Shown here piece after piece: positions 32,301 to 45,489 of a stretch of 64,000 nt of DNA. A model generated the notes under the pieces. That model saw nothing but the letters and a program-made list of their open reading frames with translations. It was not told the origin of the DNA and ran no database searches. The DNA comes from Tragulus kanchil (taxonomy: Eukaryota > Chordata > Mammalia > Artiodactyla > Tragulidae). The first letter of the stretch is position 1, and each line of letters begins with the position of its first letter. The DNA lies in NCBI GenBank assembly GCA_022376925.1, contig JAIOJX010000026.1, forward strand, positions 197,942,400 to 198,006,399. The letters run 5' to 3'. The position numbers and the translations under genes were made by a program.

Positions 32301-32477
32301 TGTGGACTACAGCCCGCCAGGCTCCTCTGTCCATGGAATTTTCCAGGCAAGAATACTGGAGTGGGTTGCCATTTCCTCCTTCAGGGAATCCTCCTGACTA
32401 GAGGATCAAACCTGCATCTCCTGCTTCTCTTGCATTGGCAGGCAGATTCTTTACCATTGAGTTACCTGGGAAACTCC
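32301..32477 (-). mobile_element. Bov-tA SINE, antisense, 3'-truncated
   Basis: TGTGGACTACAGCCCGCCAG, AAGAATACTGGAGTGGGTTG and the tRNA-derived end (TTACCATTGAGTTACCTGGG) identify it. Its 3' end (left side here) is missing. Confidence 0.88.
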
Positions 32478-32737
32478 ACATTAGCCCCTGGTCACTAGCA
32501 AAGTATTCAACACTTTTTGGGATATCTACCATAACCATAATTACCAATGTCTAAATTTTAATCATGTTTGCATTGTAATACAAAAAGATTTTATAATTTT
32601 TCTAATTATAATGGTATGACACAAAATAAAATTATTAGAAAAAAATCATTAAACAGAAAGTCCCCTGTAATTTGCCCACCCTGTCAATTTCCTGGAAAAT
32701 CACTCTTAACAATTTGAGGCCCAATTTCCTCCCTAAT

Positions 32738-32964
32738 GGGCTTCCCAGGTGGCGCTAGTGGTAAAGAACCCAACTGCCAATATAGGAGACCTAAGAGACA
32801 AGGGTTCAACCCTTGGGTCAGAAGATCCCCCAGAGGAGGGCATGGCAACCCACTCCAGTATTCTTGCCTGAAGAGTCCCATGGACGGTGGAGCCTGGTGG
32901 GCTACAGTTCATAGGGTCACGAAGAGTTAGACACAACTAAAGCAACTTAGCACACACACACCCG
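32738..32964 (+). mobile_element. Bov-tA SINE, full length
   Basis: Target duplication TCCCTAAT at 32730-32737 and 32965-32972. Complete from GGGCTTCCCAGGTGGCGCTA to CTTAGCACACACACACCCG. Decayed CpGs mark it as an older copy than the GC-tailed SINEs. Confidence 0.92.
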
Positions 32965-33157
32965 TCCCTAATATGTTCTTATTTATTTTTGTACTCCCCA
33001 ATGTATATTTTCATGAGGAATGTAGTATCATGTACACTAATTTGTCATCTGTTTTGCCAACTTCTACCACATGGAGAAATTTCCATGTGTTTCAGAAGAG
33101 CTCTAGGTTTTAAAATACATCTTGGTGTCAGTCGAGAGCCTGGGGAACCTCATTTTG

Positions 33158-35428
33158 TAGAATGTATGCCTTCAAAAGTATTTAATGTAACTCCAAATAT
33201 CTACTAAATGTCTACATCCTATAAAGATTCAGTATGAAGTCAGGAGAGGTAATGGCTCTCTGGCTGTCTTTCCATTTCCCATCTTTTCAGACCTCTTTTC
33301 TTCTTCATTTCTAATCCAACATATCGACTTTTTTTCTAAGTATGTGTTATATGACATTTTTAAAAGTTATTTTGTTGGTTGCAGAAAACTATCATTTCCA
33401 TCACATTAAGAATAAATGATTTGTTGTGGGCAACTTTCATTCCATGTAAATGTTCCTTTGAAAAAAATGAAGAATTTGAACGCATAAAAACATGCTTGTA
33501 TTCAGATGATATGAACATTTATATAAGGATTATTTATCTTGTCTCAAAGTCTTCTTTCTGTTTCTCTCTGTTTCACTTTTTTTTCTCACTGTGGTAACCA
33601 GGGCATAAGGGCAACAGGAACATGTGGCTTTTTATTTGATCAAGGGTAATGATCAACCAAGCCCAGAGGAAGGCAGCTCAGTGTTCTTAGTTCATCTGTG
33701 ACATAGAATCTTTTTACGTGCTCTCCAATTGTGAGCCCATCTGTGCCATCATTAAGAGGGAAAAGAATCTACAGAAATAAAGGAGCTGAATGCAAGAGGA
33801 ACTGAATATTTAAAACTGATTTGAATGTGCATCTGCAGACATTGCCACTCTGTGACTGAAAGTGTGTCCTTTACTCATTTCTGTGAGTCCAAAAGAACCA
33901 TAGATTGGTTGCTTTTGTTGTTTGCTTGCTTATTTTAGTTGTAATTTTTCTTCCATGTCATCGTTTTTATCTTTGCATATATTTTTCTTTTTCTTTCTTG
34001 GATTTTAAGTGGAGGACAAAAATCTCAGGACTATATCAGGAAACCCCAAAATATATGTATGTTCTCTGCAATATATGTTTGCTAATCATAGCTCCCAGAA
34101 CAAAGTGTTCATTTTTGAAGAATGGTAAAGGAGAGAAATTCATTCCAGGGTTCTGTAGGAAGTGGCTATTCTAATACATTTCTTCGAGCACTCAAGGACA
34201 ATATATACAGTATCTTAGAGTTTCTATGAATTCTGAGATACAATATTCAAAGACATCAATACGTCAGATTTTCCAAGCTATTCTTTAATACATTTCTTCG
34301 AGCACCCCTAGAATGTATGCCTTCAAAAGTATTTAATGTAACTCCAAATATCTACTAAATGTCTACATCCTATAAAGATTCAGTATGAAGTCAGGAGAGG
34401 TAATGGCTCTCTGGCTGTCTTTCCATTTCCCATCTTTTCAGACCTCTTTTCTTCTTCATTTCTAATCCAACATATCGACTTTTTTTCTAAGTATGTGTTA
34501 TATGACTTTTTTAAAAGTTATTTTGTTGGTTGCAGAAAACTATCATTTCCATCACATTAAGAATAAATGATTTGTTGTGGGCAACTTTCATTCCATGTAA
34601 ATGTTCCTTTGAAAAAAATGAAGAATTTGAACGCATAAAAACATGCTTGTATTCAGATGATATGAACATTTATATAAGGATTATTTATCTTGTCTCAAAG
34701 TCTTCTTTCTGTTTCTCTCTGTTTCACTTTTTTTTCTCACTGTGGTAACCAGGGCATAAGGGCAACAGGAACATGTGGCTTTTTATTTGATCAAGGGTAA
34801 TGATCAACCAAGCCCAGAGGAAGGCAGCTCAGTGTTCTTAGTTCATCTGTGACATAGAATCTTTTTACGTGCTCTCCAATTGTGAGCCCATCTGTGCCAT
34901 CATTAAGAGGGAAAAGAATCTACAGAAATAAAGGAGCTGAATGCAAGAGGAACTGAATATTTAAAACTGATTTGAATGTGCATCTGCAGACATTGCCACT
35001 CTGTGACTGAAAGTGTGTCCTTTACTCATTTCTGTGAGTCCAAAAGAACCATAGATTGGTTGCTTTTGTTGTTTGCTTGCTTATTTTAGTTGTAATTTTT
35101 CTTCCATGTCATCGTTTTTATCTTTGCATATATTTTTCTTTTTCTTTCTTGGATTTTAAGTGGAGGACAAAAATCTCAGGACTATATCAGGAAACCCCAA
35201 AATATATGTATGTTCTCTGCAATATATGTTTGCTAATCATAGCTCCCAGAACAAAGTGTTCATTTTTGAAGAATGGTAAAGGAGAGAAATTCATTCCAGG
35301 GTTCTGTAGGAAGTGGCTATTCTAATACATTTCTTCGAGCACTCAAGGACAATATATACAGTATCTTAGAGTTTCTATGAATTCTGAGATACAATATTCA
35401 AAGACATCAATACGTCAGATTTTCCAAG
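33158..35428. repeat. Direct duplication pair 12
   Basis: Bases 33158-34277 and 34309-35428 match at a constant offset of 1151. The linker 34278-34308 (CTATTCTTTAATACATTTCT...) is itself a near copy of 34166-34192 (CTATTCTAATACATTTCTTC...). Confidence 0.92.
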
Positions 35429-37242
35429 TTTCTGATGGAAAATCTTATTAAACATCATTGGGATTCCAGGTCATTCTGATACTGCAAGCACCTTTCCTGC
35501 CCATGTCTGATTCTTCCTGCTGTTTCTGGGACTTTGGATTGAGATTTTCATTACTGGTAGTGTTTTCTGTAAAGGTAAGCACCAGAAAATAAAATGGAGG
35601 TACACCTGCCAATGGTGGTTGACCCAGGAAGGCCTGTGTTACCACACCTCAGGATAATAGTGCCTGGAGCTAAACAATAAATATTGGTTGACACACTGAC
35701 TTATTACTTGAATGGAAGGTTCCAGAACTGCTTTTGGAAGGTAGATATAATTGGCCATGGGGTGAGGGCAGTGGATAAAAGTAATTGTCATATCAGGTAT
35801 GAACTTCAGAAGAGAAACATAGGAAAAGAGAAATAGGGGGGGCATTGAGAAAAAGTGAATTTATTAAGAATGAGGAGAAGATATAGAAAGGAAGCTAAGG
35901 AAGTCACATACCTTTCTCACAAGGCTGTTTTGATGTTGCTATTTTCACATTATAACCATCTTAAATTTTATATACAATAAAAAAGACAAAGCATTAACGT
36001 TTAAGTTTGTAAGAACTACCATATAATAAATATAGTGGGATACCTTTACCATTTTTCTAACCCTGGATCGTCCAGATCTCATGTGGAGGTGGAGGAGTGA
36101 GCCTGAGAGATGGGGTGGGAGTAAGGAATGAAGTAAGAATGCCTACTGTTTGTAGGAAAAAATAAGTGCTTGCTTATTTTAGTTGTAATTTTTCTTCCAT
36201 GTCATCGTTTTTATCTTTGCATATATTTTTCTTTTTCTTTCTTGGATTTTAAGTGGAGGACAAAAATCTCAGGACTATATCAGGAAACCCCAAAATATAT
36301 GTATGTTCTCTGCAATATATGTTTGCTAATCATAGCTCCCAGAACAAAGTGTTCATTTTTGAAGAATGGTAAAGGAGAGAAATTCATTCCAGGGTTCTGT
36401 AGGAAGTGGCTATTCTAATACATTTCTTCGAGCACTCAAGGACAATATATACAGTATCTTAGAGTTTCTATGAATTCTGAGATACAATATTCAAAGACAT
36501 CAATACGTCAGATTTTCCAAGTTTCTGATGGAAAATCTTATTAAACATCATTGGGATTCCAGGTCATTCTGATACTGCAAGCACCTTTCCTGCCCATGTC
36601 TGATTCTTCCTGCTGTTTCTGGGACTTTGGATTGAGATTTTCATTACTGGTAGTGTTTTCTGTAAAGGTAAGCACCAGAAAATAAAATGGAGGTACACCT
36701 GCCAATGGTGGTTGACCCAGGAAGGCCTGTGTTACCACACCTCAGGATAATAGTGCCTGGAGCTAAACAATAAATATTGGTTGACACACTGACTTATTAC
36801 TTGAATGGAAGGTTCCAGAACTGCTTTTGGAAGGTAGATATAATTGGCCATGGGGTGAGGGCAGTGGATAAAAGTAATTGTCATATCAGGTATGAACTTC
36901 AGAAGAGAAACATAGGAAAAGAGAAATAGGGGGGGCATTGAGAAAAAGTGAATTTATTAAGAATGAGGAGAAGATATAGAAAGGAAGCTAAGGAAGTCAC
37001 ATACCTTTCTCACAAGGCTGTTTTGATGTTGCTATTTTCACATTATAACCATCTTAAATTTTATATACAATAAAAAAGACAAAGCATTAACGTTTAAGTT
37101 TGTAAGAACTACCATATAATAAATATAGTGGGATACCTTTACCATTTTTCTAACCCTGGATCGTCCAGATCTCATGTGGAGGTGGAGGAGTGAGCCTGAG
37201 AGATGGGGTGGGAGTAAGGAATGAAGTAAGAATGCCTACTGT
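35074..37242. repeat. Direct duplication pair 13
   Basis: Bases 35074-36149 and 36167-37242 match at a constant offset of 1093. A 17-base linker separates them. Overlap with pair 12 makes 35074-35428 present three times (also near 33923-34277 and 36167-36521). Confidence 0.92.
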
Positions 37243-37427
37243 CCTTTTTGCTAGGAAATTAAAAAGCTGAAAATTTAGTATCTGCCTTTAGACTAGCTTG
37301 AACTTGTCTGTGGCTTGTTATTGCTATATCAGAACTTCATCTAATGACCAAGAGAACAATATATCTTTGTGGGTTCTCTGTGTATGTATGTGTACTGCAG
37401 TGGCTTAACATGTGTGTGTGTGTGTAT

Positions 37428-37622
37428 GAGCAGTCATTTCCAACTCTTCAAAACTCCATGGACTGTAGCCTGTTAGGCTCTTTCGTCCATGAAATTCTCT
37501 GGGTAAGAATGCTGGAGTGGGTTGCCGTTCCTTTCTGCAGGGGATCTTCCTGACCCAGGATTTGAACCTGGGTCTCCTGCACTGCAGGCAGAGACTTTTC
37601 TATCTGAGCTACAGAGGAAGCC
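37428..37622 (-). mobile_element. Bov-tA SINE, antisense
   Basis: TCCATGGACTGTAGCCTGTT, GAATGCTGGAGTGGGTTGCC, GACCCAGGATTTGAACCTGG and a GAGCTACAGAGGAAGCC tRNA end. A TG repeat lies just to the left at about 37411-37426. A partial copy (38617-38702) begins abruptly at duplication junction 14. Confidence 0.88.
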
Positions 37623-39651
37623 TGGCTTAAAATATACTCTAATTCAATTCAGTTAGTCAGGAAAGTCTAGGAGATGTGCTCATTAACTTAGATTTTGCAG
37701 AAATCTCTACCTTCTTATGAAAATTTTATAGCTATATTGTTTTAATAACTGAGATTGTCTGTTGAATGAAGAAAACCCAACTGTGAAGTCACTTTATTGC
37801 TCACGTGGCAATGAGGAAAGAAACACAGAATCAAACAGAGAACTCTTTCTGGTCGGATTCTGTTTTCAACCACCAGGTTCATTTCATTTTTGTTCCTCTG
37901 GGATTTTGCCTGAGAACTTGGAAGAGCAAGGCTCACAAATGGATGAGTCAGTTGTAGATCCTGCCGAAGTATGTGAATAGATAATAATATGTAAATAGAG
38001 AGTGAGAAAGAATTACAGTAAGAACCAGTGCATCCTACTGACACAGCCAAGCCTGGATCAGGACATCACTCCGTCTGTTGTCTCCATCACGCCTATACCT
38101 TCAATGTCTTTCTCTCTGCTGCTTCTCTGTGGTCTAAGTATGCTTAGATGTTCCCAAGTCAAAAAGAAGAAAAACAAATTGGCCTCTTTTAACTTTGTAG
38201 GAAATGTTTTTTAGGGTGTTCCACATTTATTGTTTTCCTTTTCCCACTTTCTGTTTACAATTCAGTCCAAACCTATACAAGCTGGCTTTTGCTCAGAACC
38301 CTTCACTCAAACAGTCCTTGCAAAGCCCATCAATCTCTATATTGCCAAATTCAACAGATGTTTTCCAAACTTTTTCTTAGTAGTGTGTATATGCTGTGTT
38401 TGCACGTTCACGAGGTGTTTGTGCGCTTATGCTTTATGTGTCCCTCTTGATCATTAACTCTCTGCTTCCTTGACTTTTCCCTTTCTCTTCAGTCAGTTTT
38501 GACAATGAATCTCCTTCATGGATGCCTTCTCTGTGTCTCCTCTTTAAGCCCAAGATTCTCTCAGAGACCTTTTGCCTTCTCTGTTTTTGGTTTTCCTCTT
38601 ATCAGCCTCAACTCTCCAGGGGATCTTCCTGACCCAGGATTTGAACCTGGGTCTCCTGCACTGCAGGCAGAGACTTTTCTATCTGAGCTACAGAGGAAGC
38701 CTGGCTTAAAATATACTCTAATTCAATTCAGTTAGTCAGGAAAGTCTAGGAGATGTGCTCATTAACTTAGATTTTGCAGAAATCTCTACCTTCTTATGAA
38801 AATTTTATAGCTATATTGTTTTAATAACTGAGATTGTCTGTTGAATGAAGAAAACCCAACTGTGAAGTCACTTTATTGCTCACGTGGCAATGAGGAAAGA
38901 AACACAGAATCAAACAGAGAACTCTTTCTGGTCGGATTCTGTTTTCAACCACCAGGTTCATTTCATTTTTGTTCCTCTGGGATTTTGCCTGAGAACTTGG
39001 AAGAGCAAGGCTCACAAATGGATGAGTCAGTTGTAGATCCTGCCGAAGTATGTGAATAGATAATAATATGTAAATAGAGAGTGAGAAAGAATTACAGTAA
39101 GAACCAGTGCATCCTACTGACACAGCCAAGCCTGGATCAGGACATCACTCCGCCCTGTTGTCTCCATCACGCCTATACCTTCAATGTCTTTCTCTCTGCT
39201 GCTTCTCTGTGGTCTAAGTATGCTTAGATGTTCCCAAGTCAAAAAGAAGAAAAACAAATTGGCCTCTTTTAACTTTGTAGGAAATGTTTTTTAGGGTGTT
39301 CCACATTTATTGTTTTCCTTTTCCCACTTTCTGTTTACAATTCAGTCCAAACCTATACAAGCTGGCTTTTGCTCAGAACCCTTCACTCAAACAGTCCTTG
39401 CAAAGCCCATCAATCTCTATATTGCCAAATTCAACAGATGTTTTCCAAACTTTTTCTTAGTAGTGTGTATATGCTGTGTTTGCACGTTCACGAGGTGTTT
39501 GTGCGCTTATGCTTTATGTGTCCCTCTTGATCATTAACTCTCTGCTTCCTTGACTTTTCCCTTTCTCTTCAGTCAGTTTTGACAATGAATCTCCTTCATG
39601 GATGCCTTCTCTGTGTCTCCTCTTTAAGCCCAAGATTCTCTCAGAGACCTT
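37538..39651. repeat. Direct duplication pair 14
   Basis: Bases 37538-38571 and 38617-39651 match at offset 1079-1080. Start and end of the copies do not coincide with SINE boundaries; copy two begins inside a Bov-tA. Confidence 0.92.
37623..38571. other. Unique DNA, no gene recognised
   Basis: A 102-codon minus frame (37742-38050) and several plus frames overlap without recognised domains. Repeated at 38703-39651. Confidence 0.45.
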
Positions 39652-40170
39652 CTTTCTGGCCTTCTGCTTAGTCTATAAATTCTCCCTGGGCAATAATTCT
39701 GACATTTACAGTTTATCACCTTATCAAGACCATCAAGGACGTACTTCCAGGCTTTATCATTGCCCTGAGTTGGCCATCTGGACATACTATAAAAACACCT
39801 CAAAATGTGCATAAGATGATTATGTTTCTTGTCACACTTCAACTTCAAATCCCTCACAGAAACACTGCGTTTCCTCCTATAGTTCTTAGTTGGTTAACGG
39901 CAGTGCCACACACAGAGCCTTCCAAATAAGCCCTTTCCTTTCCCATCACTCCTGCTACTACCTTCATCTCCATCTCCAATTAATCAAGTCTTGTCTTTTT
40001 TTGCTTTTTAACCTATTGAATTCATGACAAGAGTTGAGGCCTTAGCTACTTTTTTAAACCTGGAATGTTGTCATATCTTCCTCACTGATTATACAGATTG
40101 TGGTAGCCAAGGAATTCCAGGCACAACTCTTATGTGACACATGGGGCTTCTTCCTATAAGTTACCTATAC
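39640..40170 (+). repeat. Possible L2 LINE fragment
   Basis: CATCTGGACATACTATAAAAACACCTC, CACTTCAACTTC and CATCTCCATCTCCAATTAAT faintly resemble an ancient L2 coding region. The match is weak. Repeated at about 40778-41308. Confidence 0.3.
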
Positions 40171-40257
40171 TCTAGTAGACCCACCAACAGAGACTTGCTT
40201 CAAAAGACCTAGTCCAAGCAAAAGTATTATATATATATACACACGCACACCCCTATG

Positions 40258-40476
40258 TATGATTGCCTGCGTGCTAAGTTGCTTCAGTCGTGTCTCACTC
40301 TGCATAACCCTGTGGACTGTAGCCCACCAGACTTCTCTGTCCATGGGACTCTTCAGGCAAGAATACTGGAGTGGGTTGCCATGCCCTTCTCCAGGGAATC
40401 TTCCAACTCAGGGATTGAACTGATGTCTCTTATGTCTCCTGCATTGGCAGGTGGGCTCTTTACCACTACTGCCATT
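40258..40476 (-). mobile_element. Bov-tA SINE, antisense
   Basis: GCGTGCTAAGTTGCTTCAGT, CTGTGGACTGTAGCCCACCA, AAGAATACTGGAGTGGGTTG and CATTGGCAGGTGGGCTCTTT in order. The outermost bases of the tRNA head are lost in a TATATATA run. Duplicate at 41395-41611. Confidence 0.9.
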
Positions 40477-41878
40477 TATATATATATAATAAAAGTATAA
40501 TAATATAACTTAGAAAAGTCCTTGATTGTTGCTTGCACTAACCTTGGGTGGAAACTGGATTTTATTTCTTTACAGAGATGTGTGGAAGATGTGTCTGAAT
40601 CGTCCTTTTTATATAGCGGAATGTGTGGTGCATCTCTCCTTGAAAGCAGAGGGCAGATGAGTTGCTAGGCGATTGACAGGTGTGTTTACATAGATAAATA
40701 ATTTCAAGGGAGGAAGCTGTGTATTTATAACCTCAGCAATANTCCTTCTCTGTGTCTCCTCTTTAAGCCCAAGATTCTCTCAGAGACCTTCTTTCTGGCC
40801 TTCTGCTTAGTCTATAAATTCTCCCTGGGCAATAATTCTGACATTTACAGTTTATCACCTTATCAAGACCATCAAGGACGTACTTCCAGGCTTTATCATT
40901 GCCCTGAGTTGGCCATCTGGACATACTATAAAAACACCTCAAAATGTGCATAAGATGATTATGTTTCTTGTCACACTTCAACTTCAAATCCCTCACAGAA
41001 ACACTGCGTTTCCTCCTATAGTTCTTAGTTGGTTAACGGCAGTGCCACACACAGAGCCTTCCAAATAAGCCCTTTCCTTTCCCATCACTCCTGCTACTAC
41101 CTTCATCTCCATCTCCAATTAATCAAGTCTTGTCTTTTTTTGCTTTTTAACCTATTGAATTCATGACAAGAGTTGAGGCCTTAGCTACTTTTTTAAACCT
41201 GGAATGTTGTCATATCTTCCTCACTGATTATACAGATTGTGGTAGCCAAGGAATTCCAGGCACAACTCTTATGTGACACATGGGGCTTCTTCCTATAAGT
41301 TACCTATACTCTAGTAGACCCACCAACAGAGACTTGCTTCAAAAGACCTAGTCCAAGCAAAAGTATTATATATATACACACGCACACCCCTATGTATGAT
41401 TGCCTGCGTGCTAAGTTGCTTCAGTCGTGTCTCACTCTGCATAACCCTGTGGACTGTAGCCCACCAGACTTCTCTGTCCATGGGACTCTTCAGGCAAGAA
41501 TACTGGAGTGGGTTGCCATGCCCTTCTCCAGGGAATCTTCCAACTCAGGGATTGAACTGATGTCTCTTATGTCTCCTGCATTGGCAGGTGGGCTCTTTAC
41601 CACTACTGCCATTTATATATATATAATAAAAGTATAATAATATAACTTAGAAAAGTCCTTGATTGTTGCTTGCACTAACCTTGGGTGGAAACTGGATTTT
41701 ATTTCTTTACAGAGATGTGTGGAAGATGTGTCTGAATCGTCCTTTTTATATAGCGGAATGTGTGGTGCATCTCTCCTTGAAAGCAGAGGGCAGATGAGTT
41801 GCTAGGCGATTGACAGGTGTGTTTACATAGATAAATAATTTCAAGGGAGGAAGCTGTGTATTTATAACCTCAGCAATA

Positions 41879-42550
41879 TTCACTGAATTTGAGAGGGAAT
41901 TGTGGCACTGACCTTGATAGGGGATCTGATCGTGACCCCACAGTGCCTGAATTTCACTAAGCGTGGTTGCTTAATGGCCTTTTGCCTCCCTTCAGTTCTA
42001 CTTGCTTGTGTTCCTCATGGTGCATTGTGTTCATGTTTCTTACCTAGATTATTGCTATTCCCTCCAGGATATGTGAACATGGGGGTTTGTATTTCAGGGG
42101 TCTTTTTCGGCAATAAGGGCTATTCTGTGACAGTTTATCTTAAAGGAATCATAAAGCAGTTTCTTCTAACATCAGCATGAATGTTAATGTAGTATGTTAA
42201 AAATGGTTGATAACTATTTAGGAGATACAAACAAACATTATTTAACACCTCATGAAGTGGACCATCTCCATTCTGAGAACTGCAAATTAAGAATATAGGA
42301 AGCTCTTACAGAATAAAGAACAAGTGTAGAAATCAGAGTTGACTTGATGTTTTAGGATTGACTGGTTATACTGCATTTCTGGTCAAGTAGAGTATTTACA
42401 GGGACACTAAAATGATTGAAGTTTCCGTTTGTTGACATGGCACCCTGGGTAGAAGTGGCTCCATCTTGAGTCTAGAAATTTATTTCAATAAATATATTAC
42501 ATACATGTGAGAATTAAAAGAACTCATCCAGTGTATGTATTATTAATATT
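41879..42550. other. Unique DNA, nothing recognised
   Basis: A 92-codon frame (41902-42180) has no recognised domain. No repeat identified. Confidence 0.45.
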
Positions 42551-44780
42551 CTGGAAATAATTTCTATTTAAGAATATTTAAACAATTTAGCCATTTCCTC
42601 AGAATTTTATTTTGAACACTTTTAGTTTGACGTTTCTTTTTCCTTACCTCAAAATAAGCAGGTAAATATCATTCTGAGGATATAGTCAGAAGTGTAGGCA
42701 TGTCAATCCCCAGACAAGCTACAAGCTGGCCGTGATGTTGCAGTGGTTTTGTCTCCTGGATATCTGACATGCTCAAAGTAGTTGAGAAATTTAGTCCACC
42801 ATCTGGATGATTCCTTGGGTCAGAAAAAAATCAAATGTATGTTTGTATGTTGGGATTCAATGTAAACAAAGCTGAATTAGATAACGTTCTAAGCCATATT
42901 ATTTCCAGTGAACCGGGAAATCGTTGTCTTTTTCTTTTTTTTTTAAAGATTTATTTATTTATTTACTTTGGGCGGGAGTCGGGTTGGGGAGGGAGGGGAG
43001 TCGGCGGGCCACTTCCACTGGTCTTTGATTTCTCTATTTTCATTCGTCTTCGTTCTTTGGCTCCTGTAGGCCCCCCATCGCGGTGGCGTCTGTCGTTGCA
43101 GAGCACCGGCTCTGGGTGCATGCGCTTCAGAGCTCGGGCTTGGTGATTGGACACATCAGTCCAGCCGCTCCGCAGCATGTGGGATCTTCCCAGGTCAGGG
43201 CTCGAACCGGCGCCCCTTGCACTGCAAGGCGGTGTCCTTACCCACTGCACCACCAGGGGAAGCCCCTGTCTTTTTCTTTTTAAAAAAGTCAAGAAGCCAC
43301 CTAAAAATTTAGCAGTAGGGAACTGATTAAATAAGTTATAGTATGTCCGAAGAAATCCTACACAGCTGCCAACAGTCTTCCATAAAAGAACATGAAATAA
43401 CATAGAAAAAATGTTCATCATATAATATGAAGTGCAAGCCAGTAGGCACAGAGAGATGCCCTTAAATCAGGTATACATATAGGCATGTGTGTGTGTGAAA
43501 AGTTAAGTTTATAGATTTTATTTATAAGAGACAGGTCTATATGTAGGTTCCCATCCACATATTTTACATTTCCGAGTATCTTTTGCTGTTGTAATTAGGA
43601 AAAATATTTAAATTTCGGTAAAGAAGGAAGACATTCTTTTCCATCTTATCTAACAAAACCATTTAAACTGGAAATAATTTCTATTTAAGAATATTTAAAC
43701 AATTTAGCCATTTCCTCAGAATTTTATTTTGAACACTTTTAGTTTGACGTTTCTTTTCCTTACCTCAAAATAAGCAGGTAAATATCATTCTGAGGATATA
43801 GTCAGAAGTGTAGGCATGTCAATCCCCAGACAAGCTACAAGCTGGCCGTGATGTTGCAGTGGTTTTGTCTCCTGGATATCTGACATGCTCAAAGTAGTTG
43901 AGAAATTTAGTCCACCATCTGGATGATTCCTTGGGTCAGAAAAAAATCAAATGTATGTTTGTATGTTGGGATTCAATGTAAACAAAGCTGAATTAGATAA
44001 CGTTCTAAGCCATATTATTTCCAGTGAACCGGGAAATCGTTGTCTTTTTCTTTTTTTTTTAAAGATTTATTTATTTATTTACTTTGGGCGGGAGTCGGGT
44101 TGGGGAGGGAGGGGAGTCGGCGGGCCACTTCCACTGGTCTTTGATTTCTCTATTTTCATTCGTCTTCGTTCTTTGGCTCCTGTAGGCCCCCCATCGCGGT
44201 GGCGTCTGTCGTTGCAGAGCACCGGCTCTGGGTGCATGCGCTTCAGAGCTCGGGCTTGGTGATTGGACACATCAGTCCAGCCGCTCCGCAGCATGTGGGA
44301 TCTTCCCAGGTCAGGGCTCGAACCGGCGCCCCTTGCACTGCAAGGCGGTGTCCTTACCCACTGCACCACCAGGGGAAGCCCCTGTCTTTTTCTTTTTAAA
44401 AAAGTCAAGAAGCCACCTAAAAATTTAGCAGTAGGGAACTGATTAAATAAGTTATAGTATGTCCGAAGAAATCCTACACAGCTGCCAACAGTCTTCCATA
44501 AAAGAACATGAAATAACATAGAAAAAATGTTCATCATATAATATGAAGTGCAAGCCAGTAGGCACAGAGAGATGCCCTTAAATCAGGTATACATATAGGC
44601 ATGTGTGTGTGTGAAAAGTTAAGTTTATAGATTTTATTTATAAGAGACAGGTCTATATGTAGGTTCCCATCCACATATTTTACATTTCCGAGTATCTTTT
44701 GCTGTTGTAATTAGGAAAAATATTTAAATTTCGGTAAAGAAGGAAGACATTCTTTTCCATCTTATCTAACAAAACCATTT
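42551..44780. repeat. Direct duplication pair 16
   Basis: Bases 42551-43664 and 43667-44780 match at offset 1116-1117, near perfectly. They join almost without a linker. Each contains the young SINE. Confidence 0.92.
42939..43266 (-). mobile_element. CHR-derived SINE, young GC-tailed type, copy 4
   Basis: Exact target duplication TGTCTTTTTCTTTT (42925-42938 and 43267-43280). In sense it keeps many CpGs (for example GGGCGCCGGTTCGAGCCC around box B), an AGTGGCCCGCCGACTCCC tail and AAATAAATAAATCTTTAAAA. Antisense frames of up to 152 codons run through it and are not genes. Assembly copy at 44055-44382. Confidence 0.93.
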
Positions 44781-44979
44781 ATTACTGCCTAACTGACCTC
44801 CCCAGAGATATGAACACTTGCTAATTAGACTTAAATAACCCTCTGACTCTCAATAGCATATATATGATTCAACTAAAGGCTGAACTGACATCTATGCATA
44901 AAGTTTTCATTTTTAGAACTGAATAAGCACTCCCCTCGTTTGGTTTATTTTTATCTAATGTAATTCAAGAAATATTTAT

Positions 44980-45139
44980 GAAATATTTAAATTTACTAAA
45001 AGGTACACAGAACAATACAGTAAATATCAATGTATCTATCACCAAACTTTAACCAATATATAACATTTTGCTGCATTTGTTTCACATCATTTTTAAAATA
45101 CGTATGTATTTATGACTGTGTCCTGTCTTAGTTATACCA
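44980..45139 (-). mobile_element. Probable old L1 fragment, antisense
   Basis: GTACACAGAACAATACAGTA, then ATCACCAAACTTTAACCAAT and ATTTTGCTGCATTTGTTTCA resemble a common L1 3' region. Strongly diverged; copy at about 46149-46308. Confidence 0.4.
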
Positions 45140-45277
45140 CTGGGTTTTCTGTGTTGTGGCAGGCAGGCTCAATAGCCCCACAGCAAGTGGGATCTTCGTT
45201 CCCCGCCTAGGGATCCAACCTGCATCCCTTGCATTAGAAGGGTAGATTCTTAACCACTGGACCACCAGGGAAGTCCC
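45140..45277 (-). mobile_element. CHR/SINE2-type tRNA SINE, older
   Basis: It ends (sense start) with GGGACTTCCCTGGTGGTCCA and reads GGTTAAGAATCTACCC, GGATCCCTAGG and GAACGAAGATCCCACTTGC in sense. This is a different, older subfamily from the GC-tailed elements. Duplicate at about 46309-46446. Confidence 0.8.
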
Positions 45278-45489
45278 TGTTACATCCCTTTTCTAAAGAA
45301 ATGAAGTATTTACGGTATTACTGAAACTACATTCCATCTTCTGCTTCCCTCCCCAAAAGTAATCATTACACAGAAAACAATATATACACCTCTCAACCAC
45401 ACGTTTTAACTTTTACTACATATGGATACGTGAAAAGAAATAGTTTTGTTTTATGGTTTTGTATTTACATAAATATTAGATGTTATTCT

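Larger units (their letters stand above)
32973..37390. other. AT-rich unique DNA, no gene recognised
   Basis: Apart from duplication pairs 12 and 13 the stretch shows no known repeat, exon or RNA gene. Frames of up to 89 codons (for example 33905-34174) begin in unrelated registers, have no recognised domain and simply recur in each duplicate. Confidence 0.5.
39605..41878. repeat. Direct duplication pair 15, with an N at the join
   Basis: Bases 39605-40741 and 40744-41878 match at offset 1137-1139, differing by a TA-repeat length change near 40234. The ambiguous base N at 40742 lies exactly between the copies. It is the only N I see in the window. Confidence 0.95.

Noticed and set aside
33158..37242. 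Triplicated segment resembling a satellite array
   Set aside because: Only partial three-fold overlap of two staggered pairs; no further units and no satellite-like monomer.
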